Positions 1 through 6,761 are shown, counted from the stretch's first letter. The stretch: DNA of 9,243 bases from Deltaproteobacteria bacterium (GCA_003647385.1 QMMT01000052.1:1-9243); one strand, 5' to 3'. The notes: a model not told the origin generated them from the sequence alone. Program-made: numbers and translations.

Positions 1-1
1 G

Positions 2-1093
2 GATACCAGTATCAACGGGGGATATTACAATATTGCCAGCAACGACTACGCCAGTGTAAACGGGGGACAGTATAACCAGGCATCCGGTATTGCATCTTCT
101 GTTTCAGGCGGCGGCGGACCCAACCCCCAGGATGGGAATATTGCCTTTGCTAATTATTCTTCAATTCTTGGTGGTCTCAACAACCTCACCGGAGAAGGCA
201 GTCTAGCCTATGATGCAGCTGTCAGTCGAAATGTTTATTCCGGCGGAACTGACCATACTATGGGCCAGATGACGACTGTAAGCGGGGGAATGCGTAATAC
301 TGCCAGAGAGCATTACGCAAGCGTCAGCGGGGGACTCGATAATATCGCAAGCGGGTACTATGCCAGTATAAATGGTGGAAAAGGAAATACGGCCAGTGAT
401 AATTGGAGCAGCGTAAGCGGTGGAGCTGGGAATTCTGCTGTTAATTGGTATTCAAGCGTAAGTGGTGGTTTTTATAATACAGCTGACGGTCATTATGCAA
501 GCGTAAGTGGAGGTGCCGGCAATGACAGCAATGGAATGGGCACCAGCGTGAGTGGGGGAAGCTTCAATACTGCAAAATATTATTGTGACAGTGTAAGCGG
601 GGGTATATATAACCAGGCCAGCGGTGAACTTTCAAGCATCAGCGGCGGCGGTAATAATGTTGCTCACCAGGATTACTCAACCGTCAGTGGTGGAGACCAC
701 AATGAAGTCTATGGTCACTGGAGCAGCTTGACAGGTGGAACAGGGAACACAGCAAGTGGTGACTACGCAAGCGTGACCGGCGGGTTGAGCGCATTTTCCT
801 TTTACTATACGGACCTACACCATGGCGATTATTCCGCTATAAGCGGAGGGTATGGGAATTCGGCAGAGGCTGATTACGCAAGCGTCAGCGGCGGACGAAC
901 GGTTAGATCAATTGGAGAAGCCTCCAGCATAAGTGGTGGGTTACAGAGCCGCGCTTACAGTAATTACTCGAGTGTAAGCGGTGGATATATAAACAGAGCC
1001 AGTGGAGAATACTCCAGTGTGAGCGGCGGAAAGGAACGGGAGGTATCTGGGATATACGATTGGAGAGGTGGTGGAGTGGTTCAAGGCTATTGA
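2..1093 (+). CDS. YadA-head-like SxSGG repeat protein, 3' part (5' end outside window)
   Basis: The frame is open from the left edge to TGA at 1091-1093 (363 residues visible), so the start lies upstream; the ATG at 260 falls inside the repeats and is not a credible start. The protein is almost wholly a 15-residue repeat of the form SVSGGxxNxASGxYA, with 21 SxxGG cores. Repeats of this kind (Hep_Hag/YadA head type) form left-handed parallel beta-rolls in trimeric surface adhesins, so a surface or fibre-like adhesive role is inferred. Two units carry insertions: about residues 40-85 (PNPQDG region) and SVTGGLSAFSFYYTDLHHG at about 774-830. The protein ends in YDWRGGGVVQGY. No YadA beta-barrel anchor, coiled-coil stalk, LPXTG or PEP-CTERM signal follows, so the attachment mode is unknown. 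A gene for another secreted protein begins 65 nt downstream. Confidence 0.85.
   Translation, partial: DTSINGGYYNIASNDYASVNGGQYNQASGIASSVSGGGGPNPQDGNIAFANYSSILGGLNNLTGEGSLAYDAAVSRNVYSGGTDHTMGQMTTVSGGMRNTAREHYASVSGGLDNIASGYYASINGGKGNTASDNWSSVSGGAGNSAVNWYSSVSGGFYNTADGHYASVSGGAGNDSNGMGTSVSGGSFNTAKYYCDSVSGGIYNQASGELSSISGGGNNVAHQDYSTVSGGDHNEVYGHWSSLTGGTGNTASGDYASVTGGLSAFSFYYTDLHHGDYSAISGGYGNSAEADYASVSGGRTVRSIGEASSISGGLQSRAYSNYSSVSGGYINRASGEYSSVSGGKEREVSGIYDWRGGGVVQGY
8..1060 (+). repeat. Degenerate 45-bp tandem repeat encoding 15-residue SxSGG units
   Basis: Twenty-one SxxGG cores recur, mostly every 45 bp, with the protein pattern S-[VI]-S-G-G-x-x-N-x-A-S-x-x-Y-[AS]. At DNA level the most constant parts are short runs such as GCAAGCGTAAGCGG and variants. 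Spacing breaks at about 90-240 and about 790-840. The repeat is coding throughout and preserves the reading frame. It could change copy number by slippage or recombination, but no two neighbouring copies are identical, which argues against very recent expansion. Confidence 0.9.
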
Positions 1094-1143
1094 TTTATGA
1101 TAAAGAGTGGCACGTTATAAGACAGGCCCTTAAAACAATTGAT

Positions 1144-1148
1144 AAGGA
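1144..1148 (+). promoter_or_regulatory. Ribosome binding site for the small dockerin-tail protein
   Basis: AAGGA lies 10 nt before ATG 1159. It decides the start in favour of 1159, which opens directly into a signal peptide. The in-frame ATG at 1060 overlaps the upstream gene and would bury that signal peptide behind 33 unrelated residues. Confidence 0.6.
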
Positions 1149-1158
1149 AAAACATGAC

Positions 1159-1539
1159 ATGAGAATAAAATTATATTTGACGACGATCTGTATGATACTG
1201 ATTTTCAGTCAAACCATCTATGCCGGCATGGAAAGCACACATTATTCCATACCCACCTGTGTCCTGTCCAATGGCGGGACTCACATGACTTCAACCAGTT
1301 TTCAGGCCAATGGCACGATAGGACAGCCCTCCCCGCTTAACCCCGGTTTCTCAACTACCTTTGAGGTCAATCCTGGATTCTGGTATACCCTGTCCAAAAG
1401 TAATTGTATCTGGGATATTTTCAGTGATACCGACGGTGATGTCGATGGGGTTGACCTGTATCGATTTATCAATGCGTATGACCTAACAGATTTGAAAAGT
1501 TTTACTAATGAATTTGGAAGAACTGACTGCTCGAACTGA
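1159..1539 (+). CDS. Small secreted protein with C-terminal dockerin-like motif
   Basis: The product is 126 residues. It starts with a Sec signal peptide (MRIK, then a hydrophobic run LYLTTICMILIFS, cleavage likely after IYA at residue 22). The mature part has a pattern I recall from many environmental secreted proteins: HYSIPTCVLSNGGTHM, SFQANGTIGQPSP, then FEVNPGFWYTL. The C-terminus carries DTDGDVDGVDL (1426-1458), a calcium-loop motif like one half of a type I dockerin repeat, followed by FTNEFGRTDCSN. The downstream SBBP protein ends in a similar tail, which suggests shared export, anchoring or scaffold binding (inference). The gene lies 65 nt after the repeat protein and may be co-transcribed with it; a terminator-like hairpin follows. 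Two cysteines flank the motif region. The biochemical function is unknown. Confidence 0.8.
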   Translation: MRIKLYLTTICMILIFSQTIYAGMESTHYSIPTCVLSNGGTHMTSTSFQANGTIGQPSPLNPGFSTTFEVNPGFWYTLSKSNCIWDIFSDTDGDVDGVDLYRFINAYDLTDLKSFTNEFGRTDCSN

Positions 1540-1561
1540 TAAATATTAATTCCATACTATC

Positions 1562-1592
1562 CAGCGGGGTCTTAAAAGGGCCCTGCCCCCTG
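1562..1592 (+). terminator. Terminator-like GC-rich hairpin
   Basis: CAG-(C)-GGGGT at 1562-1570 pairs with GCCCCCTG at 1585-1592, with one bulged C, one G-T pair and a loop of about 14 nt. ATATTTTTC follows shortly after. The position, 22 nt past the stop of the small secreted gene, suits an intrinsic terminator. The stem is imperfect and the T-run starts late. Confidence 0.5.
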
Positions 1593-1830
1593 ACGGATAT
1601 TTTTCAAGCTCTCCAAGAATCTACCGATATCCGCCTGAATAGCCCTACAACTTTCCGGCGATTGTGCTTCACTGACTACCTGAATACACCTCTATCAGAT
1701 TTTCGAACCCCCAAAATACGCATTTGTACCAATAGCTTTTTTTTTATCTTTTGTTAAAATATACATGCTGACAGCTTTTTTTAAAAAACAGTTTATTAAA
1801 AAACGGAGTTAAAAAAGTTTTACGGGTAAT

Positions 1831-1836
1831 AAAGGA
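1831..1836 (+). promoter_or_regulatory. Ribosome binding site of the SBBP-protein gene
   Basis: AAAGGA lies 7 nt before ATG 1844. Together with the signal peptide that begins at that codon, it supports 1844 as the start. Confidence 0.65.
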
Positions 1837-1843
1837 AAAAACA

Positions 1844-2605
1844 ATGGGGACAAAAAAAACACTATTCATCACTTTGTTTGTTTTGTGTATGGCCTTCTGT
1901 CTGAACATCAGCTCGTTATCATACGCTGCCCGAAATGATATTCAGTCAAATACCCGTACTGCGATTCTGGAATCATTTGGGAATCAGCCCCTGTTATTTA
2001 TTCAGAATGATGGTCAACTCGATAAAAAAGTAAAATATTATGAAAAAGGGGCAAACCATGCGACCTACTTTACCGAGAATGGTATATATCTGAATCTGTT
2101 TCGGCAGAAGAATACGCCGGGTGTTACCACCGATTTTTTACATCTCTCCTTTGTCAACGCCAAGGCAAAGCCGTTGATTACCTCCGAAGGCATCCTGCCG
2201 ACCAAATACAATTACTATATCGGTAATGATCCAGCCAAATGGCGTGAAGGTATTTCTACTTACAAGACGATAAAATATACGGAAATTTACGAGAATATCG
2301 ACCTCAAGATTTATGGCAACAACCGACAGCTGGAATATGATGTTATCGTCAAACCGGGCGGCGATCCTGCGGCAGTAAAGTTCAAGTATGAAGGGGCCGA
2401 ATCCCTGGCTGTCAATGCCGGTGGCGAGCTTGAAATCAAACTTAACCATGGCACTATTATTCAGAAATCACCTTCTCTTTACCAGGACATCTCCGGACAA
2501 AGGGTAAAGGTTCCCGGCAGTTTCAAGCTGCTGTCCGACAACCGCTATACCTTTGAAATTGCTTCCTACGACACTGAAAAGCCGATGCCTGCTATACCGT
2601 TTTAG
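1844..2605 (+). CDS. SBBP-repeat surface protein, N-terminal fragment (frameshifted gene)
   Basis: The fragment has 253 residues. A Sec signal peptide covers about residues 1-28 (MGTKK, hydrophobic core, cleavage near SYA). Then comes the N-terminal domain typical of SBBP beta-propeller proteins: FIQNDGQLDKKVKYYEKG, GIYLNLF, YNYYIGNDPAKW, YTEIYENIDLKIYG, LEYDVIVKPGGDPAAVKF, YQDISGQRVKVPGSFKL, ending in FEIASYDTEKP. In family members this last stretch runs straight into the first YSTYLGG blade. Here the frame stops at TAG 2603-2605 after KPMPAIPF, while that blade continues in the -1 frame from 2578. This is therefore the 5' part of one gene ending at 5340, not a complete protein. As it stands, a secreted propeller-less stub would be made. 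The family role is poorly defined; extracellular display is inferred. Confidence 0.85.
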   Translation: MGTKKTLFITLFVLCMAFCLNISSLSYAARNDIQSNTRTAILESFGNQPLLFIQNDGQLDKKVKYYEKGANHATYFTENGIYLNLFRQKNTPGVTTDFLHLSFVNAKAKPLITSEGILPTKYNYYIGNDPAKWREGISTYKTIKYTEIYENIDLKIYGNNRQLEYDVIVKPGGDPAAVKFKYEGAESLAVNAGGELEIKLNHGTIIQKSPSLYQDISGQRVKVPGSFKLLSDNRYTFEIASYDTEKPMPAIPF

Positions 2606-5340
2606 GACCCACCGGGAGTATTGTCTATTCCACTTACTTTGGAGGTATTGATACGGAGCTGGGAAAAACAATTGCTGTTGCAGATTCAGGAAATGTCTAC
2701 ATTGCCGGTAGCACTGCACCCTATAACACCCACCAACCTGATTTTCCGATCGTCAACGCCCTGCAGTCGTCATTTGGCGGCGTTTCTGACGGATTCATCG
2801 CTAAAATCAATTTTAACAACACAACTCCCGTCAATACAAGTCTTGTTTTCGCCACCTATTTTGGCGGAAATGGCAGTGATGGCATTGCCGGTATTGCCCT
2901 GGACAATAGCGAAAACATCTATGTCACCGGATCAACCTCTTCAAGCAATCTTCCCGGCGCCTCAGTTTCCACCATTCAATCGGCTTTCGGTGGGACCTAC
3001 GATGCTTTCGCCGCTAAAATCAATGCTGCCGGAACGGCCATTGTTTACAGCACGTATCTTGGCGGCAATCGTTCTGATTTCGGCAAGGCTATCGCTGTGA
3101 ATGCCGGGGGGAACGTTTTTGTCGCCGGTGATGTCATGCCGCCGTCCAGCGGCACGTATAACTTTCCCCTGGTCCATCCCATCCAGGGCACTCCCGGCGG
3201 CGGCCAATATGACGTATTTGCCGCTAAAATCAATGCCGCTGGAACGGCACTTGACTATTCAACTTTCCTGGGTGGAGCCCTGTCTGACAGGGCTATGGGC
3301 ATAGCGGTGGACAGCCAGGGCAGCGCCTTTGTTGCCGGCGTGACGGAGTCAGCTGATTATCCCGTTAAAAATCCTATCAGCGGCCATGACCATATTCTTG
3401 GTGATACAGGCCGGGAAGTGGATGGCTTTGTTACCCGCCTGAGCCCCCTGGGCACCACTTTCATCTACTCCACTTTTCTGGGGGGTGACGGGAATAATGT
3501 TCTTGGTGATGATGATGCCGGTACTGATTCCATCCATGGCATCGCTCTGGACAGCAGTGGCAGCGCCTGGGTGGCCGGCATGACAACCTCCCACTCTTTT
3601 CCCGGGGCCAGCGGATATGATTCACTTTATGACGGCTTTATTTCGAAAATTTCCGACTACTCCGTCATTCCGCCGGAAGTTTCTTCGGTAACGCCCTTAG
3701 ATGGCGCGGTCAACGTACTCATCTCCACCAGCCCGATCAGCGCCACTTTCAGCCGGGACATGGATATTAACATCTTTGCCGGGCATATGTCCCTCGTTCC
3801 TTCCAGCGGCGGCAGTCCGGTTGCCGGCAGCATAGGCAACAACGGCTGGCATGAGATCACCTTTACTCCCTTTGCAGAGTTGGAATATGACACCAGCTAT
3901 ACGGCAACCATTACCACCGGGGTTACCGATACGGACGGTACCCCGCTGCCGGCCGCTTATTCCTGGGAATTTACCACTGAACCGGCACCCCTCGACACCA
4001 CGCCGCCCACCATTCTTTCTACGGTCCCCGATACCTCCGACGACGAAAACATGGTTGGAGGTGTACTGGTAAACAGCATGATTACGGTTGCTTTCAGCGA
4101 AGCCATGGATCCGGCGACCATTACCAGCGACAACCTGATCCTGTTGAGTTGGGATCAGTCGACTTTAACTGATATCATTTACAGCGCTGTGGTAAGCTAT
4201 AATTCCGTGACCCATATCGCCACCATCAACCCGATTGCAGATCTGCCCTATAGTACCGATATTACCCTGAGGGTCAGTTATCAGATCGCCGATCCGGCCG
4301 GCAATGCAATGGGCAACAACTACTATGGAACGTTTAAAACCGAGTGCGACCCGGATGCACCCACGATACTGTCCAGCTACCCTGAAAATTATGCGACAGA
4401 TATCTCGATTGACGCCGTGCTGACGTTCACCTTTGATGCAGACATGGATTCGACAACCCTGAACGCCTCCGGCATTAACATTTACAGATTGTTTCCATAT
4501 GCTCCTATTGATGGGTCTTTCAGTTATGAAGCTGCAACCAGAACCTTGTCCTTTACCCCTACGTTTCTGTTGCCGGTCGGAACCTGGATTACGGCGTTAT
4601 TTTATGAAAGCGTTGCCGACACGGCCAGCCGACATGTCTGTTATCCCTCCGAGTATGAGCCGCTTTTCGTCTATTTTGCAACCGTAGATGAGGATGGCAT
4701 TTCGACCGCAGAGGAGCAGGGGCCGAATGGTGACAATCCCTGGTATGACGGTAATGGTGACGGGATCGCAGATTGTGGACAGGCCAATGTCACCTCCCTG
4801 CATACTGCGGATGGCTCTAAATATGTAACCTTAAGCTCACCAGCAGGGCAGTCTTTGGAGAATGTCTCAACAAGTTCCAACCCGTCAGGCAGTGACACTC
4901 CTGATGGCGTTTTATTTCCATTTGGATTCTTCAACTTTACCATCACGGGATTTCCGGAGGGGGGGCATACATCCTTAACCATCGATCTGCCGGCCGGGGA
5001 AACCGTAAACAGTTACTGGAAATACGGTCCTACCCCGGATGACCCCAGCGCTCACTGGTATGAATTCATGTATGACAGTAACGATGATACCGGTGCGATC
5101 ATCAGTGGAAGCCAGATAGTCCTTTATTTCGTCGATGGACAACGTGGTGATAATAATTTAACACCTGACGCAAAAATTATTGATCCGGGAGCACCTGCAG
5201 TCATGGCAGAAAATGCAGATTTTGATGGTGATCATGACGTGGATGGCAGCGATCTTGCAAAACTTGCCGGAGATTTAGATGATGGGACCTTGGGAATTGA
5301 GACGGTTGAACCTTTTGCAGCAGATTATGGCTGGCAATAG
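2578..5340 (+). CDS. SBBP / Big_5 / choice-of-anchor U protein, C-terminal fragment (frameshifted gene)
   Basis: The frame is open from 2578 to TAG 5338-5340 (920 residues). It has no ATG, GTG or TTG until GTG 3097, which sits inside a blade without a ribosome site, so it is the continuation of the gene starting at 1844. Five SBBP blades begin at 2626, 2848, 3046, 3256 and 3466 (YSTYFGG/YSTFLGG). Three Big_5-type Ig-like domains follow, at about 3670-3990, 3994-4344 and 4345-4683 (PPEVSSVTPLDGA, FSRDMD; PPTILS, FSEAMDP; APTILSSYPE, FDADMD). A choice-of-anchor U domain spans about 4690-5200 (DGNGDGIADCGQANVTSL, YKYGPTPDD-like KYGPTPDDPSAHWYEF, FVDGQRGDNNLT). The C-terminus is a dockerin-like tail, DFDGDHDVDGSDL (5218-5256), ending FAADYGWQ. 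An intact product would be a secreted multidomain surface protein of about 1,165 residues. Ligand and function are unknown. Confidence 0.85.
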   Translation, partial: KADACYTVLGPTGSIVYSTYFGGIDTELGKTIAVADSGNVYIAGSTAPYNTHQPDFPIVNALQSSFGGVSDGFIAKINFNNTTPVNTSLVFATYFGGNGSDGIAGIALDNSENIYVTGSTSSSNLPGASVSTIQSAFGGTYDAFAAKINAAGTAIVYSTYLGGNRSDFGKAIAVNAGGNVFVAGDVMPPSSGTYNFPLVHPIQGTPGGGQYDVFAAKINAAGTALDYSTFLGGALSDRAMGIAVDSQGSAFVAGVTESADYPVKNPISGHDHILGDTGREVDGFVTRLSPLGTTFIYSTFLGGDGNNVLGDDDAGTDSIHGIALDSSGSAWVAGMTTSHSFPGASGYDSLYDGFISKISDYSVIPPEVSSVTPLDGAVNVLISTSPISATFSRDMDINIFAGHMSLVPSSGGSPVAGSIGNNGWHEITFTPFAELEYDTSYTATITTGVTDTDGTPLPAAYSWEFTTEPAPLDTTPPTILSTVPDTSDDENMVGGVLVNSMITVAFSEAMDPATITSDNLILLSWDQSTLTDIIYSAVVSYNSVTHIATINPIADLPYSTDITLRVSYQIADPAGNAMGNNYYGTFKTECDPDAPTILSSYPENYATDISIDAVLTFTFDADMDSTTLNASGINIYRLFPYAPIDGSFSYEAATRTLSFTPTFLLPVGTWITALFYESVADTASRHVCYPSEYEPLFVYFATVDEDGISTAEEQGPNGDNPWYDGNGDGIADCGQANVTSLHTADGSKYVTLSSPAGQSLENVSTSSNPSGSDTPDGVLFPFGFFNFTITGFPEGGHTSLTIDLPAGETVNSYWKYGPTPDDPSAHWYEFMYDSNDDTGAIISGSQIVLYFVDGQRGDNNLTPDAKIIDPGAPAVMAENADFDGDHDVDGSDLAKLAGDLDDGTLGIETVEPFAADYGWQ
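2626..3651 (+). repeat. Five SBBP beta-propeller repeats
   Basis: Blades recur every 222, 198, 210 and 210 bp. Each opens with [YF]-[SA]-T-[YF]-[FL]-G-G, has a middle AVDSQGSAFVAG-type strand and ends with DGFIAKI/DAFAAKI. Blades are diverged, but GCCGCTAAAATCAATGC (17 bp) is identical at 3010-3026 and 3220-3236, 210 bp apart. Confidence 0.85.
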
Positions 5341-5374
5341 ACTGTCAAGGAATAAAAAAAATCGTATACCAACG

Positions 5375-5397
5375 GCAGGGTCTTCCAGTGACCCTGC
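5375..5397 (+). terminator. Intrinsic terminator after the SBBP gene
   Basis: GCAGGGTC (5375-5382) and GACCCTGC (5390-5397) form a perfect 8-bp stem with a 7-nt loop, followed by ACCTTCTTTAATT. It lies 34 nt after the stop codon. It separates the surface-protein gene from the dehydratase-family operon. Confidence 0.75.
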
Positions 5398-5634
5398 ACC
5401 TTCTTTAATTATTGGTAGCCTGCAAAAGTGCTACTCGTGTTTGTATTTATTTTAAAACCCATTTAAGACCTCCAAAAAGCGTTCCAGATTCTTTTCCAAG
5501 TATAAAGAATTATAAGAACAAATCAAAGGATAAAATCAGAACCAGGACAAACTCCCATCATGTATCTATGGACATATTAACCATGGTTCGATATAAAAAC
5601 CAACAGACTAAAGATGCGGTTGTCATAAGACCAC

Positions 5635-5639
5635 AGGAG
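5635..5639 (+). promoter_or_regulatory. Ribosome binding site that sets the beta-subunit start
   Basis: AGGAG lies 9 nt before ATG 5649. It selects this start over the in-frame ATGs at 5412 and 5583, which lack a comparable site and would add N-terminal residues absent from the family. Confidence 0.7.
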
Positions 5640-5648
5640 AAAAAGCGT

Positions 5649-6761
5649 ATGAAGGAAATAGATATTTTTAAAGATGCGGTTAAAGATGTCTCGGCTATTG
5701 CTGCCGGAATCAAAAAAAAACAAAATAAAATTATCGGGTACCTTTGTTCCTATGCACCGGAAGAACTGATATATGCTGCAGGATTTCATCCCATGCGCCT
5801 TTTTTCTTCAAAATCTGATATTGTCCTGGCTGAGAATCATCTCCAGGCTTATTGCTGTTCCATGGTCAGGGGAGTACTGGAAGACAGCCTTTCAGGACGG
5901 CTTGATTTTCTTGACGGAACCGTATTCCCCCATACCTGTGATTCTATCCAGCGTATGAGTGATATCTGGCGCATGAAAGGAAAATATGATTTTTTTGCAG
6001 ATGTGGTTCTGCCGGTTAAATTAAATACCCCAAGTGCCAGGACTTATATGATGGATGTCCTGAATAAGTTTAAAAATGAGCTTGAAACAGCCGCTGGAAA
6101 AGAGATCACTGATGCAGATCTTCAGGCATCTATTAAAACATTCAATCTTATCAGGAAAAACCTGTCAGAAATTTATGGCCTCCAATCCCAAAAACCCGGG
6201 ATCATAAAAGGAGCTGATCTCTCTGCCATTGTGAAAGGATCCATGATAATGGACCGTGATGAAGTAGCTGAGCTTTTGCCCGCCATAGTGGACAGACTTA
6301 AAAGAGTAACTACTCCTGGAAAAATTGGCAAACGAATCGTTGTCTCGGGTTCTATCTGTGACTCTCCGGATATTTATACGGCCCTGGAAGCTTCCGGCGG
6401 TGTGATTGTGGGAGATGATCTCTGTACAGGACAGCGGTGGTTTGATGGTGAAATTTTAGACGATAAAAACCCGATGGCAGCCATTGCGAATAGATATATC
6501 GACCGCATGATCTGTCCTGCAAAACACATATCACCAACTGCCCGTGGTGAAAACATAATTTCACTTGCCAAAAAAAACAGAGCGGACGGGGTCATTTTCA
6601 TACTGTTCAAATTCTGTGATCCCCATGCGTTTGATTATCCCTTTTTAAAAGAATTTCTTGACCGGGAAGGCATAAAGAATCTACTTGTAGAAATCGACGA
6701 CCAGCAGCAGAACCTGGGACAATTATCCACCCGCTTTGAAACATTTGTTCACATGATATAA
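5649..6761 (+). CDS. 2-hydroxyacyl-CoA dehydratase / benzoyl-CoA reductase family, beta-type (HgdB/HadC/BcrC-like) subunit
   Basis: The product has 370 residues, the usual length for HgdB, HadC and BcrC. Family signatures are CSYAPEELIYAAGFHPMRL (from residue 33), AYCCSMVRG (67-75), FPHTCDSIQ (93-101), GSICDSPDIYTALE, VGDDLCTGQRWF, DGVIFILFKFCDPHAFDYP and LLVEIDDQQQN near the C-terminus. By alignment from memory with HadC, Cys70, Cys97 and Cys323 are the expected [4Fe-4S] ligands. In this family an alpha/beta heterodimer receives one electron from an ATP-driven activator. It then either removes water from a (R)-2-hydroxyacyl-CoA through a ketyl radical or reduces an aromatic thioester. The enzyme is cytoplasmic and oxygen-sensitive. 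The gene is first in a three-gene operon, 18 nt before the alpha gene. The order beta-alpha-activator resembles bcrC-bcrB of class I benzoyl-CoA reductase more than hadI-hadB-hadC. The substrate cannot be decided. Confidence 0.9.
   Translation: MKEIDIFKDAVKDVSAIAAGIKKKQNKIIGYLCSYAPEELIYAAGFHPMRLFSSKSDIVLAENHLQAYCCSMVRGVLEDSLSGRLDFLDGTVFPHTCDSIQRMSDIWRMKGKYDFFADVVLPVKLNTPSARTYMMDVLNKFKNELETAAGKEITDADLQASIKTFNLIRKNLSEIYGLQSQKPGIIKGADLSAIVKGSMIMDRDEVAELLPAIVDRLKRVTTPGKIGKRIVVSGSICDSPDIYTALEASGGVIVGDDLCTGQRWFDGEILDDKNPMAAIANRYIDRMICPAKHISPTARGENIISLAKKNRADGVIFILFKFCDPHAFDYPFLKEFLDREGIKNLLVEIDDQQQNLGQLSTRFETFVHMI

Larger units (their letters stand above)
1540..1843. other. Intergenic region between two secreted-protein genes
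   Basis: These 304 bases carry no convincing gene. They hold the hairpin at 1562-1592, an inverted repeat CGGATAT (1594-1600) / ATATCCG (1627-1633), and a very A/T-rich stretch (1735-1843) that is the likely promoter and leader of the SBBP gene. I could not assign a clear -35/-10 pair. On the - strand a 40-codon stretch from about 1691 to a stop at 1572 reads like protein (for example ESCRAIQADIGRFLESL), but it has no start codon and may be chance or a gene remnant. Confidence 0.5.
5341..5648. other. Intergenic leader upstream of the dehydratase-family operon
   Basis: These 308 bases hold the terminator at 5375-5397 and then an A/T-rich leader that should contain the operon promoter. TTGTAT (5441-5446) with TTAAGA (5463-5468), and TATAAA at 5501-5506, are weak promoter-like matches; none is convincing. 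The frame of the next gene happens to stay open back to ATG 5412, but the residues encoded there are basic and not family-like. AAAGATGCGGTT occurs at 5610-5621 and again inside the gene at 5670-5681. Confidence 0.5.

Noticed and set aside
8..1060. Possible CRISPR or satellite array
   Set aside because: The 45-bp periodicity is in frame, degenerate and has no spacers. It reflects protein repeats.
1060..1158. N-terminal extension of the small secreted protein from ATG 1060
   Set aside because: It overlaps the end of the repeat protein and would place a clean signal peptide 33 residues inside the protein.
2578..2602. Programmed -1 ribosomal frameshift joining the two SBBP halves
   Set aside because: No X XXY YYZ slippery heptamer is present in frame in the 25-base interval. 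Only a weak A-AAG slip is possible, and I see no strong stimulatory stem just downstream. Mutation or base error is simpler.
2621..3100. 159-codon + strand open frame beginning at ATG 2621
   Set aside because: It overlaps the first SBBP blades in another frame. Its translation is low-complexity Pro/Ser/Leu with no family pattern, while the -1 frame gives clear SBBP blades.
4671..4982. 103-codon - strand open frame
   Set aside because: It lies antisense to the choice-of-anchor U domain, which is strongly recognisable on the + strand.
5412..5648. N-terminal extension of the beta subunit from ATG 5412 or ATG 5583
   Set aside because: The extension is basic and unlike the family, has no ribosome site and begins just after the terminator. 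ATG 5649 has AGGAG at 9 nt and gives the usual 370 residues.
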